From contig NZ_CAMIHB010000009.1 in NCBI RefSeq assembly GCF_946221635.1, forward strand, positions 71,169-135,168: 64,000 bases of DNA, written 5' to 3'. The stretch is from an uncultured Rhodoferax sp. (GTDB lineage: Bacteria > Pseudomonadota > Gammaproteobacteria > Burkholderiales > Burkholderiaceae_C). Of the stretch, positions 42,919-50,832 are shown piece after piece. Below the pieces are notes generated by a model, which was given only the letters and a program-made list of their open reading frames with translations, had not been told where the DNA came from and did not search any database. Numbering within the stretch: position 1 is the stretch's first letter; each line of letters begins with the position of its first letter. Position numbers and translations under genes: made by a program.

Positions 42919-42951
42919 GGTGGCCTTGTAGATTGGGTGTATCGGGGGTAA

Positions 42952-42967
42952 TATAACAAACGTTATA
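42952..42967. promoter_or_regulatory. Palindrome upstream of the toxin-antitoxin pair
   Basis: TATAAC-AAAC-GTTATA, a perfect 6-base inverted repeat 18 bases before the antitoxin ATG and 34 bases from the serine hydrolase start. It is placed as an autoregulatory operator for an AbrB-type antitoxin and could also touch the divergent gene. Confidence 0.6.
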
Positions 42968-42984
42968 ACTTGAAGGTCCCAGCC

Positions 42985-43209
42985 ATGTCCGCACTGAAGC
43001 TCACCCAGATTGGCAACTCCGTCGGCGTGATCCTGCCCAAGGAGGTATTGGCGCGGCTGAAGGTGGAGAAGGGCGACACGCTGTTCATGAGCGAGGCCGC
43101 CAACGGTGTGGTCTTGTCCACTTACAACCCTGAATTTGAAGCGCAGATGGTCGAGGCGCGCCGCATCATGAAGAAGCGCCGCGCAGTCCTGCACGAGCTG
43201 GCGAAATGA
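42985..43209 (+). CDS. AbrB/MazE-type antitoxin
   Basis: Swapped-hairpin DNA-binding antitoxin (74 aa): LKLTQIGNSVGVILPKEVLA is the SpoVT-AbrB core (about 3-45), and the C-terminal basic helix (EARRIMKKRRAVLHELAK) would embrace the toxin. GAAGGT precedes the ATG. Its stop overlaps the toxin ATG (ATGA at 43206-43209). Pairing an AbrB-fold antitoxin with a Doc toxin is a known alternative to Phd-Doc. Confidence 0.88.
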   Translation: MSALKLTQIGNSVGVILPKEVLARLKVEKGDTLFMSEAANGVVLSTYNPEFEAQMVEARRIMKKRRAVLHELAK

Positions 43210-43604
43210 CGGCACCGTCCCGGCCCGTGGTCTGGATCGCCAGCGAGGTCTTGTACGCCGTGCATGAGGAACAGCTCGCCGAACACGGTGGGTTGGCCGG
43301 ATTGCGCGATGCCAACGCGCTGGAGTCGGCCGTGGCACGGCCGGAACAGCTGGCGCATTACGGAACCCCCGATTGGGCTGAGCTGGCCGCGGCTTACGGC
43401 TACGGTCTTGCGCGCAACCATCCTTTCGCGGATGGGAACAAGCGCACGGCCTTTGTCGCGGTGGAGTTGTTTCTGGCGCTCAATGGCTATGAACTGATGG
43501 CCAACGACGCGGACTGCATACTCACCATGCTCAGCCTCGCCGCCGGGGATATGGAGGAGGTGGTCTTCGCGCAATGGATACGCACCCATATCGAGCCTCG
43601 TTGA
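43206..43604 (+). CDS. Doc-type (Fic fold) toxin
   Basis: Death-on-curing family toxin (132 aa). The Fic motif reads NHPFADGNKRTAFVAVELFL, with catalytic His and phosphate-binding residues present. Doc phosphorylates elongation factor Tu; this one should act likewise if the family function holds. It is coupled to the antitoxin upstream and ends three bases before the convergent GNAT gene. Confidence 0.9.
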   Translation: MTAPSRPVVWIASEVLYAVHEEQLAEHGGLAGLRDANALESAVARPEQLAHYGTPDWAELAAAYGYGLARNHPFADGNKRTAFVAVELFLALNGYELMANDADCILTMLSLAAGDMEEVVFAQWIRTHIEPR

Positions 43605-43607
43605 CAC

Positions 43608-44066
43608 TCAGTCCAGCACCTTGGTCATGAACAGACTGTACGGGTCCAGCACATAGTCGGCAAACGGGCCACATTCCACGAAACCCTCGCTGGCATAGAG
43701 CTTTTGCGCGGCGGCAAAAGGGGCAGGCGTGCCGGTCTCCAGGTTGACGCGTCGCAAGCCGCGCGCACGGGCTTCAGCGAGGATGTGGCGCAACATGGCG
43801 CGCGCCACGCCCTTGCGCAGATGCGCGCTGGCGGTGCGCATGGACTTGAGTTCAGCCTGTGTGCTATCGAGCTGCTTGAGCGCACCGCATCCCAGCAAAT
43901 CACTTCCCTCCCAAGCGGTCCAGAAAGTGATGGACGGGTGGCGTAGCGCCTCCAGGTCCAGCGCATGCACGCTCTCGGGGGGAGAGTATTCATGCATGGA
44001 CGCGAGGTGCTCCCGCAGCAGAGCCTGGATGGGTGCGCCTTGCAGATCGTCGATGCGAATCTCCAC
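43608..44066 (-). CDS. GNAT family N-acetyltransferase
   Basis: 152 aa acetyltransferase. The acetyl-CoA site is in LRKGVARAMLRHILAEARAR, followed by GLRRVNLETGTPAPF and an FVECGPFADY strand. The start is a GTG at 44066 with AGGGAG close upstream; the frame is open far upstream but only as antisense-like sequence over ureC. It lies eight bases after ureC and resembles small GNATs of unknown substrate. Confidence 0.86.
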   Translation of the reverse strand: MEIRIDDLQGAPIQALLREHLASMHEYSPPESVHALDLEALRHPSITFWTAWEGSDLLGCGALKQLDSTQAELKSMRTASAHLRKGVARAMLRHILAEARARGLRRVNLETGTPAPFAAAQKLYASEGFVECGPFADYVLDPYSLFMTKVLD

Positions 44067-44074
44067 GGCGCTCC

Positions 44075-45793
44075 CTAGAACAGGAAGTAGCGTTGCGCCA
44101 TCGGCAGCTTGACCGCGGGCTCGCAGGTCAGCAGCTGGCCGTCTGCGCGCACGGTGTAGGTCTGGGCGTCGATCTCCATGACGGGCATGTAGCTGTTGTG
44201 CACCATGTGCTGCTTGCGCACGCCGCGGATGTTTTTCACCGCCGACACATTCTTGGCCAGGCCAAAGCGTTCCTTCACGCCCGCGCTGTAGCCGGCTTGC
44301 GACACAAAGGTGAACGAACCCTTGTGCAGCGCGCCTCCGAACGAACCGAACATGGGCCGGTAATGCACGGGCTGCGGTGTGGGGATGGAGGCATTCGGGT
44401 CGCCCATGGCCGCGTGGGCGATGAAGCCGCCCTTGAGGATGAGCGCGGGCTTCACGCCAAAGAAGGCGGGTTTCCACACCACCAGGTCGGCCCACTTGCC
44501 GACTTCGATGCTGCCGACCTCGTGGCTGATGCCGTGGGCGATGGCGGGGTTGATGGTGTACTTGGCCACGTAGCGCTTGGCGCGGAAGTTGTCGTTGCGC
44601 ACGCTGTCTTCGGGCAGGGTGCCGCGCTGGGCCTTCATCTTGTCGGCGGTCTGCCAGGTGCGGATGATGACCTCGCCCACGCGGCCCATGGCCTGGCTGT
44701 CGCTGCTCATCATGCTGATGGCGCCCATGTCGTGCAGGATGTCCTCGGCCGCAATGGTCTCCTTGCGGATGCGGCTCTCGGCAAAGGCCAGGTCTTCGGC
44801 AATGCCGGCGTCCAGGTGGTGGCAGACCATCAGCATGTCCACATGCTCGTCCAGCGTGTTCTGGGTGTAGGGCATGGTGGGGTTGGTGGAGCTGGGCAGG
44901 AAGTTGTCCTGGCCCACCACGCGCAGGATGTCGGGCGCGTGGCCGCCGCCGGCCCCCTCGGTGTGGAAGGCGCACAGGCCACGGCCCTTGGTCGCCGCAA
45001 TGGTGTCCTCCACAAAGCCCGATTCGTTCAACGTGTCGGAGTGGATGGCGACCTGCGTGTCGGTCTCGTCCGCTACATCCAGGCAGTTGCTGATGGCGCT
45101 GGGCGTGGTGCCCCAATCCTCATGCAGCTTCAAGCCAATCACGCCCGCATTGATCTGCTCGTGCAGCGCGGCCGGCAGGCTCGCATTGCCCTTGCCGAGG
45201 AAGCCCAGGTTCATGGGGAAGGCGTCGGCCGCCTGCAGCATGCGTTCGATGTTCCAGGGGCCGGGGGTGCAGGTGGTGGCAAAGGTGCCCGTGGCCGGGC
45301 CGGTGCCGCCGCCCAGCATGGTGGTCACGCCGCTGGAGAGTGCTTCTTCGATCTGCTGCGGGCAGATGAAGTGGATGTGGCTGTCGATGCCGCCGGCGGT
45401 GACGATATTGCCTTCGCAGCTGATGACCTCGGTACCCGGGCCGATGATGATGTCCACGCCGGGTTGCGTATCGGGGTTGCCGGCCTTGCCGATGGCCACG
45501 ATGCGCCCGCCCTTGAGGCCAATATCAGCCTTGACGATGCCCCAGTGGTCCAGGATCAGCGCGTTGGTCATCACGCAATCCACGGCGCCTTCGGCACGTG
45601 TCTTCTGCGATTGCGCCATGCCGTCGCGGATGGTCTTGCCACCGCCAAACTTCACCTCTTCGCCATAGGCACCTGCCGCCAGCGTGTAGTCCTTTTCCAC
45701 CTCGATCAGCAGGCCGGTGTCGGCCAGGCGCACGCGGTCACCGGTAGTGGGGCCAAAAATTTCCGCGTAGGCGCGGCGTCCAATCGTTGCCAT
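44075..45793 (-). CDS. ureC: Urease alpha subunit
   Basis: Catalytic subunit hydrolysing urea to ammonia and carbamate (572 aa, full length). Nickel ligands are visible in GGIDSHIHFICPQQIE, the carbamylated Lys in GVIGLKLHEDWGTTP, His in VAIHSDTLNE and CAFHTEGAGGGHAPD, and the flap Cys/His in MVCHHLDAGI. The bacterial subunits are separate genes here (ureA, ureB, ureC). A 133-base spacer containing a CCCCCTTG-type repeat separates it from ureB. Confidence 0.98.
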   Translation of the reverse strand: MATIGRRAYAEIFGPTTGDRVRLADTGLLIEVEKDYTLAAGAYGEEVKFGGGKTIRDGMAQSQKTRAEGAVDCVMTNALILDHWGIVKADIGLKGGRIVAIGKAGNPDTQPGVDIIIGPGTEVISCEGNIVTAGGIDSHIHFICPQQIEEALSSGVTTMLGGGTGPATGTFATTCTPGPWNIERMLQAADAFPMNLGFLGKGNASLPAALHEQINAGVIGLKLHEDWGTTPSAISNCLDVADETDTQVAIHSDTLNESGFVEDTIAATKGRGLCAFHTEGAGGGHAPDILRVVGQDNFLPSSTNPTMPYTQNTLDEHVDMLMVCHHLDAGIAEDLAFAESRIRKETIAAEDILHDMGAISMMSSDSQAMGRVGEVIIRTWQTADKMKAQRGTLPEDSVRNDNFRAKRYVAKYTINPAIAHGISHEVGSIEVGKWADLVVWKPAFFGVKPALILKGGFIAHAAMGDPNASIPTPQPVHYRPMFGSFGGALHKGSFTFVSQAGYSAGVKERFGLAKNVSAVKNIRGVRKQHMVHNSYMPVMEIDAQTYTVRADGQLLTCEPAVKLPMAQRYFLF

Positions 45794-45926
45794 ATCAGTT
45801 CACCCCCGTGGCTACAGTGCTGCGCACTTGCGCCTTCCCCCTTGCAGGGGGCGATGCCAGTGGCCCGGCGAAGCCGGTTCCACGGCATCCCTGGTATGCG
45901 TGTGTCCGCAAAAGCGTATGGATCAT
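45794..45926. repeat. ureB-ureC spacer with a CCCCCTTG-type hairpin repeat (R2)
   Basis: CCCCC-TTGCA-GGGGG (45837-45851) followed by GGCCCGGCGAAGCCGG form stable hairpins. The block resembles the R2 element found at 48801-48871 and may reduce or process the urease mRNA between subunits. No ORF is supported here. Confidence 0.55.
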
Positions 45927-46232
45927 TCAGAGACTCCCTTGTACGAGGCCGCGAAAGCCGTAGATGACGCGTTCACCCGCAAAGTCCACCAGTTCCACCG
46001 TGCGTTGCTGCCCCGGCTCAAAGCGCACGGCTGAGCCGGAGGGGATGTTCAGTCGCATGCCCTGTGCCGCCGCGCGGTCAAAGCCCAGTGCGCCGTTGGT
46101 TTCGGCAAAGTGGTAGTGCGAGCCGACCTGGATGGGGCGGTCTGCGGTGTTCTGCACCACCACCGTCAGCGTGCGGCGGCCAGTGTTGAGGGCGTGTTCG
46201 CCCTCGTCAGTAATGATTTCGCCGGGAATCAT
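45927..46232 (-). CDS. ureB: Urease beta subunit
   Basis: 101-aa structural subunit: MIPGEIITDEGEHALN opening, VVVQNTADRPIQVGSHYHFA and GFDRAAAQGMRLNIPSG are diagnostic. The ATG at 46232 is ten bases after the hupE stop codon. Confidence 0.97.
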   Translation of the reverse strand: MIPGEIITDEGEHALNTGRRTLTVVVQNTADRPIQVGSHYHFAETNGALGFDRAAAQGMRLNIPSGSAVRFEPGQQRTVELVDFAGERVIYGFRGLVQGSL

Positions 46233-46242
46233 GCTGCGCCCC

Positions 46243-46848
46243 TTAAACCTGGGTGAACAGGTAGACGCCGGCAAAACCCAGCGCGGCCCCCAAGCTGCCC
46301 AGCACCACACTGCTACGCGCGGCCAGCCAGCGGCGGATGGACAGGCCCAGGCCCACGCCACCCAGGTGCAGCACGGCCGTGGTCAGCAGGAAGCCGATGG
46401 CGTAGCCGGCAAAGCCGGTCTCGGGAGTCTCTGCCCCGTGGGCCAGGCCGTGCAGCGAGGCGGCAGTGGCAATCAGCCCCAGGCCCACGGTCTTGGGCAT
46501 GCGAACAGATGCAGGTGGGGTGGCCACGATGAGCATGGCGCCGAACAGCACCACCGACAGGGCGACGGCGTGTTCCAGGAAGGGCAGGGTCACGCCGCTG
46601 GCCCCCAGCATGGCGCTCAGCACCAGCGCCAGCAAGAAGGTGGCGGGGCCTTGCCAGGCCTTTTGCGCGGGCAGGGCGGCGACGGACCAGACGCCTACAG
46701 CCAGCATGGCCAGCAGGTGGTCGGCGCCCCAGGGGTGGGCCAGGCCTTCCATGAAACTCTCGGTTCCATGGCCAGTATGGGCCATAGCCCCTGTGGATAG
46801 TGCGCCAGCAGCTATCAAAAACAGAGCATTTTTCAGAGGGGTACGCAT
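46243..46848 (-). CDS. ureJ: HupE/UreJ-family nickel permease
   Basis: Membrane protein (201 aa, about six helices) of the HupE/UreJ group; the N-terminal motif HPWGADHLLAMLAVGVW with its HPxxGxDH is the nickel-binding signature. After cleavage at AMA-HTGHG the mature protein starts with His residues. The signal peptide (residues 7-23, NALFLIAAGALSTGAMA) is encoded by a copy of dispersed repeat R1 in frame. It lies between ureA and ureB, supplying nickel for the enzyme. Confidence 0.93.
   Translation of the reverse strand: MRTPLKNALFLIAAGALSTGAMAHTGHGTESFMEGLAHPWGADHLLAMLAVGVWSVAALPAQKAWQGPATFLLALVLSAMLGASGVTLPFLEHAVALSVVLFGAMLIVATPPASVRMPKTVGLGLIATAASLHGLAHGAETPETGFAGYAIGFLLTTAVLHLGGVGLGLSIRRWLAARSSVVLGSLGAALGFAGVYLFTQV
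46780..46830 (-). repeat. Dispersed repeat R1, copy 8, encoding the HupE signal peptide
   Basis: Read on the minus strand: AATGCTCTGTTTTTGATAGC, TGCTGGCGCACTATCCACAG and GGGCTATGGCC. It matches copy 9 (62785-62836) at most positions, including ATAGCTGCT and GCGCA. Confidence 0.85.
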
Positions 46849-46869
46849 ACGGTCTCCGGGTTCTGGGGG

Positions 46870-47172
46870 TCAGACAATGGGTTGGTGGACGGTGACCAGC
46901 TTGGTTCCGTCGGGAAAACTGGCTTCGACCTGGATGTCGGGAATCATCTCGGCGATGCCGTCCATCACGTCGTCGCGCGTCAGGATGGTGCGGCCTTCGC
47001 TCATGAGCTGGGCTACGGTCTTGCCGTCTCGGGCACCTTCCATCACGGCGGCGCTGATCAGGGCCACGGCCTCGGGGTAGTTGAGCTTGAGGCCGCGGGC
47101 TTTGCGCCGCTCGGCCAGCAGGGCGGCCGTGAAGATCAGCAGCTTGTCTTTCTCTCTGGGCGTGAGTTCCAT
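46870..47172 (-). CDS. ureA: Urease gamma subunit
   Basis: 100-aa subunit: MELTPREKDKLLIFTAALLA, LNYPEAVALISAAVMEGARD and DIQVEASFPDGTKLVTVHQP. GGAAAG precedes the ATG. First gene of the urease unit; a sigma-54-type promoter lies 46-61 bases upstream. Confidence 0.98.
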   Translation of the reverse strand: MELTPREKDKLLIFTAALLAERRKARGLKLNYPEAVALISAAVMEGARDGKTVAQLMSEGRTILTRDDVMDGIAEMIPDIQVEASFPDGTKLVTVHQPIV

Positions 47173-47217
47173 AGCTTTCCGTAAATGGCGGTTCGGTATT
47201 TGGGACATTGCACTGTA

Positions 47218-47233
47218 AGCAATCCCTGTGCCT
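47218..47233 (-). promoter_or_regulatory. Sigma-54-type promoter for ureA
   Basis: On the minus strand AGGCACAGGGATTGCT: GG and GC are exactly ten bases apart, and GGCAC and TTGCT match the -24/-12 consensus (TGGCACG-N4-TTGCW). The predicted start is near 47207, giving a leader of about 35 bases. Confidence 0.72.
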
Positions 47234-47262
47234 TTATCCATACGCCAAACGTCCCAGGCCGG

Positions 47263-47278
47263 TGGCATGAAATCTGCA
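47263..47278 (+). promoter_or_regulatory. Sigma-54-type promoter for the hybrid kinase gene
   Basis: TGGCATGAAATCTGCA: TGGCA, G, and TGCA match the -24/-12 consensus with the GG-N10-GC spacing. The start would be near 47289, almost on the GTG at 47290, so the message may be nearly leaderless or translation begins further downstream. Confidence 0.65.
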
Positions 47279-47289
47279 CCCGCCAGGGC

Positions 47290-50200
47290 GTGAGTTCCCT
47301 GCCACTGCCCCCTTCTGCCGACGAAGCGCCTGCCCAGCGGGTGGTGAAGATCCGCCGCGACTACAACAACTGGGTGGCCTCCGAGACCATGGAAGACTAC
47401 GCCCTGCGTTTCACGCCGCAGCGCTTTCGCAAATGGTCCGAATGGCGCGTGGCCAACACCGCCTTTGGCGCGGCCTCCTTCCTGATCCTCGAAGCCGTGG
47501 GCGCCACGCTGCTGGTGCAGTACGGCTTTGTCAACGCGCTCTGGGCCATCCTGGCCACGGGCCTGGTCATCTTTCTGGCCGGCCTGCCCATCAGCGTCTA
47601 CGCCGCCCGCTACGGGGTGGACATGGATTTGCTCACGCGCGGCGCGGGTTTTGGCTACATCGGCTCCACGCTCACCTCGCTCATCTACGCCTCCTTTACC
47701 TTCATCTTCTTTGCGCTGGAGGCCGCTGTCATGGCCTACGCGCTGGAGCTGGCGCTGGACATCCCGCCCACCTGGGGCTACCTGGTCTGTGCGCTGGTGG
47801 TGATTCCGCTGGTCACCCACGGTGTCTCCACCATCAGCCGCCTGCAGATCTGGACGCAGCCGCTCTGGCTGGTGATGCTGGTGGTGCCGTTTGGCTTTGT
47901 TTTGGTGCGCGACCCGCAGGCATTTACCGGCATCACGCACTATGTTGGTGAGGCTGGTGGTCATGGCGGCTTCAGTTTGCACTTGTTTGGTGCTGCCTTG
48001 ACCGTGGGCATTGCCTTGATTACCCAAATGGGGGAGCAGGCCGACTACCTGCGCTTCATGCCGGCGCGCACGCAGGCCAACCGGGGGCGCTGGTGGCTGG
48101 GCGTGCTGGTGGGCGGGCCGGGCTGGGTGATTCTGGGCGTCATCAAGATGCTGGGTGGCGCTTACCTGGCGTACCTGGCCATCCGCCACAGCGTGCCTAC
48201 CGACCGCGCGGTGGACCCGAACCAGATGTACCTGGCGGCGTACGAATATGTGTTCCCTACGCTGGGCTGGGCGGTGGCGGCCACGGCCGTGTTTGTGGTG
48301 GTGTCGCAGCTCAAGATCAATGTGACCAACGCCTACGCCGGTTCGCTGGCCTGGAGCAACTTCTTCTCGCGCCTCACGCACAGCCACCCCGGGCGCGTGG
48401 TGTGGGTGCTGTTCAACAGTGTCATCGCTTTCATGCTGATGGAGATGAATGTGTTCCAGGCGCTGGGCGATGTGCTGGGCCTGTATTCCAACATCGCTAT
48501 CGCCTGGATCATGGCCGTGGTGGCCGACCTGGTCATCAACAAGCCGCTGGGCCTGTCGCCCAAGGGCATCGAATTCAAGCGCGCCTACCTCTACGACATC
48601 AACCCCGTGGGCGTGGGCGCCATGGCGCTGGCCTCGGGCCTGTCGATTGCGGCCTACCTGGGCCTGTTTGGCGAGCTGGCCAAGGCCTTCTCGGCGGTGG
48701 TGGCGCTGGTCACGGCCATGGTGACCTCTCCCTTGATCGCCTGGTTTACCAAGGGCAAGTACTACCTGGCAAGACACAGCGATGGTCGCGAGCAATTTGC
48801 CGCCGGGCCGCCCCAAGGCAAATTCGCCCCCTTGGGGGGCAGCGACCCGCGTAGCGGCGGAGCGTGGGGGCATGTACCGCGGCGTTGCGTGATCTGCGAG
48901 CGCGAGTACGAAGGGCCGGACATGGCGCATTGCCCCGCTTACCAGGGCCCCATCTGCTCGCTGTGTTGCACGCTGGATGCGCGCTGTGGCGACATGTGCA
49001 AGCCGCACGCGAACCTGTCCACCCAGTGGTCGGCCGCGCTGCGTTGGTTGCTGCCCAAACCGGTGTGGCCGTTTCTGGACACGGGGCTGGGCCACTTCAT
49101 TCTGCTCATGCTCATCATCGTGCCGCTCCTGGCCACGGTGTTTGGCATGTTCTATATGCAGGAACTGGGCGCCATCACGGCGATGGGGGAGCAGCAAAGC
49201 GCCATGCAGGCCTCGTTGCGCTCGGGCTTCAGCAAGGCCTTTGCAGCGCTGCTGCTGATGTCGGGCATCGTGGCCTGGTGGCTGGTGCTGGCGCACAAGA
49301 GCCGGCAGGTGGCGCAGGAGGAGTCCAACCGCCAGACCCACTTGCTGATGCGTGAAATCGAGTCACACCGCCAGACCGACGAAGCCCTGCAGGACGCCAA
49401 GCAGGCCGCCGAGGCTGCCAACCAGGCCAAGAGCCGCTACATCAGCGCCATCAGCCACGAACTGCGCACGCCGCTCAACAGCATCCTGGGCTATGCCCAG
49501 CTCATGGGGGAGGACGCGTCCATCCCGCCGCACCGCAAGCAGGCCGTGAGCGTCATCAAGCGCGGTGGCGAGCATCTGCTCTCGCTCATCGAGGGCACGC
49601 TGGACATGGCGCATATCGAGAGCGGCAAGCTCACGCTCAATGTCAAGCCCATGCAGTTCGCCAGCGGCATGCACGAGATGGCCAGCATGTTCGAGCTGCA
49701 GGCCGCAGCCAAGGGCCTGCAGTTCCACTTCGAGGTGCAGGGAGCCATCCCCGAGTGGGTGCGCGCCGATGAAAAGCGCGTACGCCAGATCTTCTTCAAT
49801 CTGCTGGGCAATGCCATCAAGTTCACCCAACAGGGCAGTGTCACGCTGCGCCTGCGTTATGCGCGCGAGATGGCCCAGGTGGAGGTGCGCGACACCGGCC
49901 CCGGCATGGCGCAGGACGATCTGGACCGCATCTTCGAGCCCTTCACGCGCGGTGCCAGTGCAGCGGGTGGCACGGCGGGTTCGGGCCTGGGGCTCACCAT
50001 TGCCAAGATGCTCACCGACCTCATGGGCGGTGAGCTGTCGGCCACCACGGTGCTGGGCGAGGGGTCGGTGTTCCGCGTGCGCCTGTTCCTGCCCGAGCTG
50101 CACCTGCCTGCTGGCCAGGCCGAGAAGGCCGGCCAGAGCGCGCCGCGCAAGCCGCGCCTGGCCTATGCTGGCGCGCGTCGCCGGGTGCTGGTGGTGGACA

Positions 50201-50832
50201 ACGAAGAGGCCGACCGAGAGTTGCTGGTGAGTCTGCTCGAACCCTTGGGCTTTGAGGTGCGCACCGCCGCCAGCGGCCACGACTGCCTGGACTTGCTGGC
50301 TGCCGGCCTGCAGCCCGATGTGGTGCTGCTGGATCTCGCCATGCCCGGCATCGACGGCTGGGAGACGCTGCGCCGCATGCGCGCCAACCCCGCGTTGGGT
50401 GGCGCCCAGCCGCAGGTGGCCATCGTCTCGGCGAATGCGTTTGACCGCGGGCTGGACAACGGCCAGGGCCTGCCCCCTGAAGACTTCATCGTCAAACCCG
50501 TGCGCCATACCGAGCTGCTGGACTGGCTGGAGCGCAAGCTGGCGCTGGAGTGGGTCGACGCCATGAGCGTGCCCGAGCCCGTAGCTGCGCCCGTAGCCGT
50601 CGCCGCGCCGGAACTCACTTGGCCCGCGCCCGCCGACTGCCAGGCCTTGTTGGACCTGGTGCGCCTGGGCTTTTACCGCGGCATCGTCAACAAGCTTGAC
50701 GCGATTGCCGCGGCGCAGCCGCAGTGCCAGGCCTTTACCCAGTCCATGGGCGCGCTGGCGCGCCAGTACCAGTTCGAGGCCATGGCCACCCAATTGCAGA
50801 AAGCGCTGGATGCAAGCCCCACTTCTCTCTGA
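47290..50832 (+). CDS. NCS1-transporter-like hybrid sensor histidine kinase
   Basis: 1180 aa fusing a nucleobase/allantoin-transporter (NCS1) body to a kinase. Residues about 18-500 are NCS1: DYNNWVASETMEDYALRFTP, then some 12 helices with RGAGFGYIGSTLTSLIYASF. A repeat-encoded linker (about 504-528) leads to a Cys-rich module with CVICEREYEG, CPAYQGPICSLCC and CGDMCKPHA. Two further TM helices follow (about 603-668), then a coiled coil, HisKA with His723 in ISHELRTPLNSILGYAQ, HATPase, and a receiver with Asp1015 in VVLLDLAMPG. The permease part is probably a sensor of a nitrogenous compound. Start uncertain: GTG at 47290, with in-frame GTGs at 47341 and 47344; the ATG at 47185 lies too close to ureA. 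Confidence 0.88.
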   Translation: MSSLPLPPSADEAPAQRVVKIRRDYNNWVASETMEDYALRFTPQRFRKWSEWRVANTAFGAASFLILEAVGATLLVQYGFVNALWAILATGLVIFLAGLPISVYAARYGVDMDLLTRGAGFGYIGSTLTSLIYASFTFIFFALEAAVMAYALELALDIPPTWGYLVCALVVIPLVTHGVSTISRLQIWTQPLWLVMLVVPFGFVLVRDPQAFTGITHYVGEAGGHGGFSLHLFGAALTVGIALITQMGEQADYLRFMPARTQANRGRWWLGVLVGGPGWVILGVIKMLGGAYLAYLAIRHSVPTDRAVDPNQMYLAAYEYVFPTLGWAVAATAVFVVVSQLKINVTNAYAGSLAWSNFFSRLTHSHPGRVVWVLFNSVIAFMLMEMNVFQALGDVLGLYSNIAIAWIMAVVADLVINKPLGLSPKGIEFKRAYLYDINPVGVGAMALASGLSIAAYLGLFGELAKAFSAVVALVTAMVTSPLIAWFTKGKYYLARHSDGREQFAAGPPQGKFAPLGGSDPRSGGAWGHVPRRCVICEREYEGPDMAHCPAYQGPICSLCCTLDARCGDMCKPHANLSTQWSAALRWLLPKPVWPFLDTGLGHFILLMLIIVPLLATVFGMFYMQELGAITAMGEQQSAMQASLRSGFSKAFAALLLMSGIVAWWLVLAHKSRQVAQEESNRQTHLLMREIESHRQTDEALQDAKQAAEAANQAKSRYISAISHELRTPLNSILGYAQLMGEDASIPPHRKQAVSVIKRGGEHLLSLIEGTLDMAHIESGKLTLNVKPMQFASGMHEMASMFELQAAAKGLQFHFEVQGAIPEWVRADEKRVRQIFFNLLGNAIKFTQQGSVTLRLRYAREMAQVEVRDTGPGMAQDDLDRIFEPFTRGASAAGGTAGSGLGLTIAKMLTDLMGGELSATTVLGEGSVFRVRLFLPELHLPAGQAEKAGQSAPRKPRLAYAGARRRVLVVDNEEADRELLVSLLEPLGFEVRTAASGHDCLDLLAAGLQPDVVLLDLAMPGIDGWETLRRMRANPALGGAQPQVAIVSANAFDRGLDNGQGLPPEDFIVKPVRHTELLDWLERKLALEWVDAMSVPEPVAAPVAVAAPELTWPAPADCQALLDLVRLGFYRGIVNKLDAIAAAQPQCQAFTQSMGALARQYQFEAMATQLQKALDASPTSL
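48801..48871 (+). repeat. CCCCCTTG-type repeat (R2) translated inside the kinase linker
   Basis: GGCCGCCCCAAGG, CGCCCCCTTGGGGGGCAGCG and CGTAGCGGCGGAGCGTGGGG recall intergenic repeats known to me from Comamonadaceae. Here it lies in frame between the transporter-like part and the Cys-rich module and is read as AGPPQGKFAPLGGSDPRSGG. Confidence 0.65.

Noticed and set aside
43608..45116. A 502-codon open frame on the minus strand covering the GNAT gene and part of ureC
   Set aside because: Only the last 152 codons look like a protein; the rest is an out-of-frame reading of ureC rich in His, Arg and Pro.
46870..49341. An 823-codon open frame on the minus strand
   Set aside because: Only the final 100 codons (ureA) are real; the upstream part is antisense to the hybrid kinase gene.
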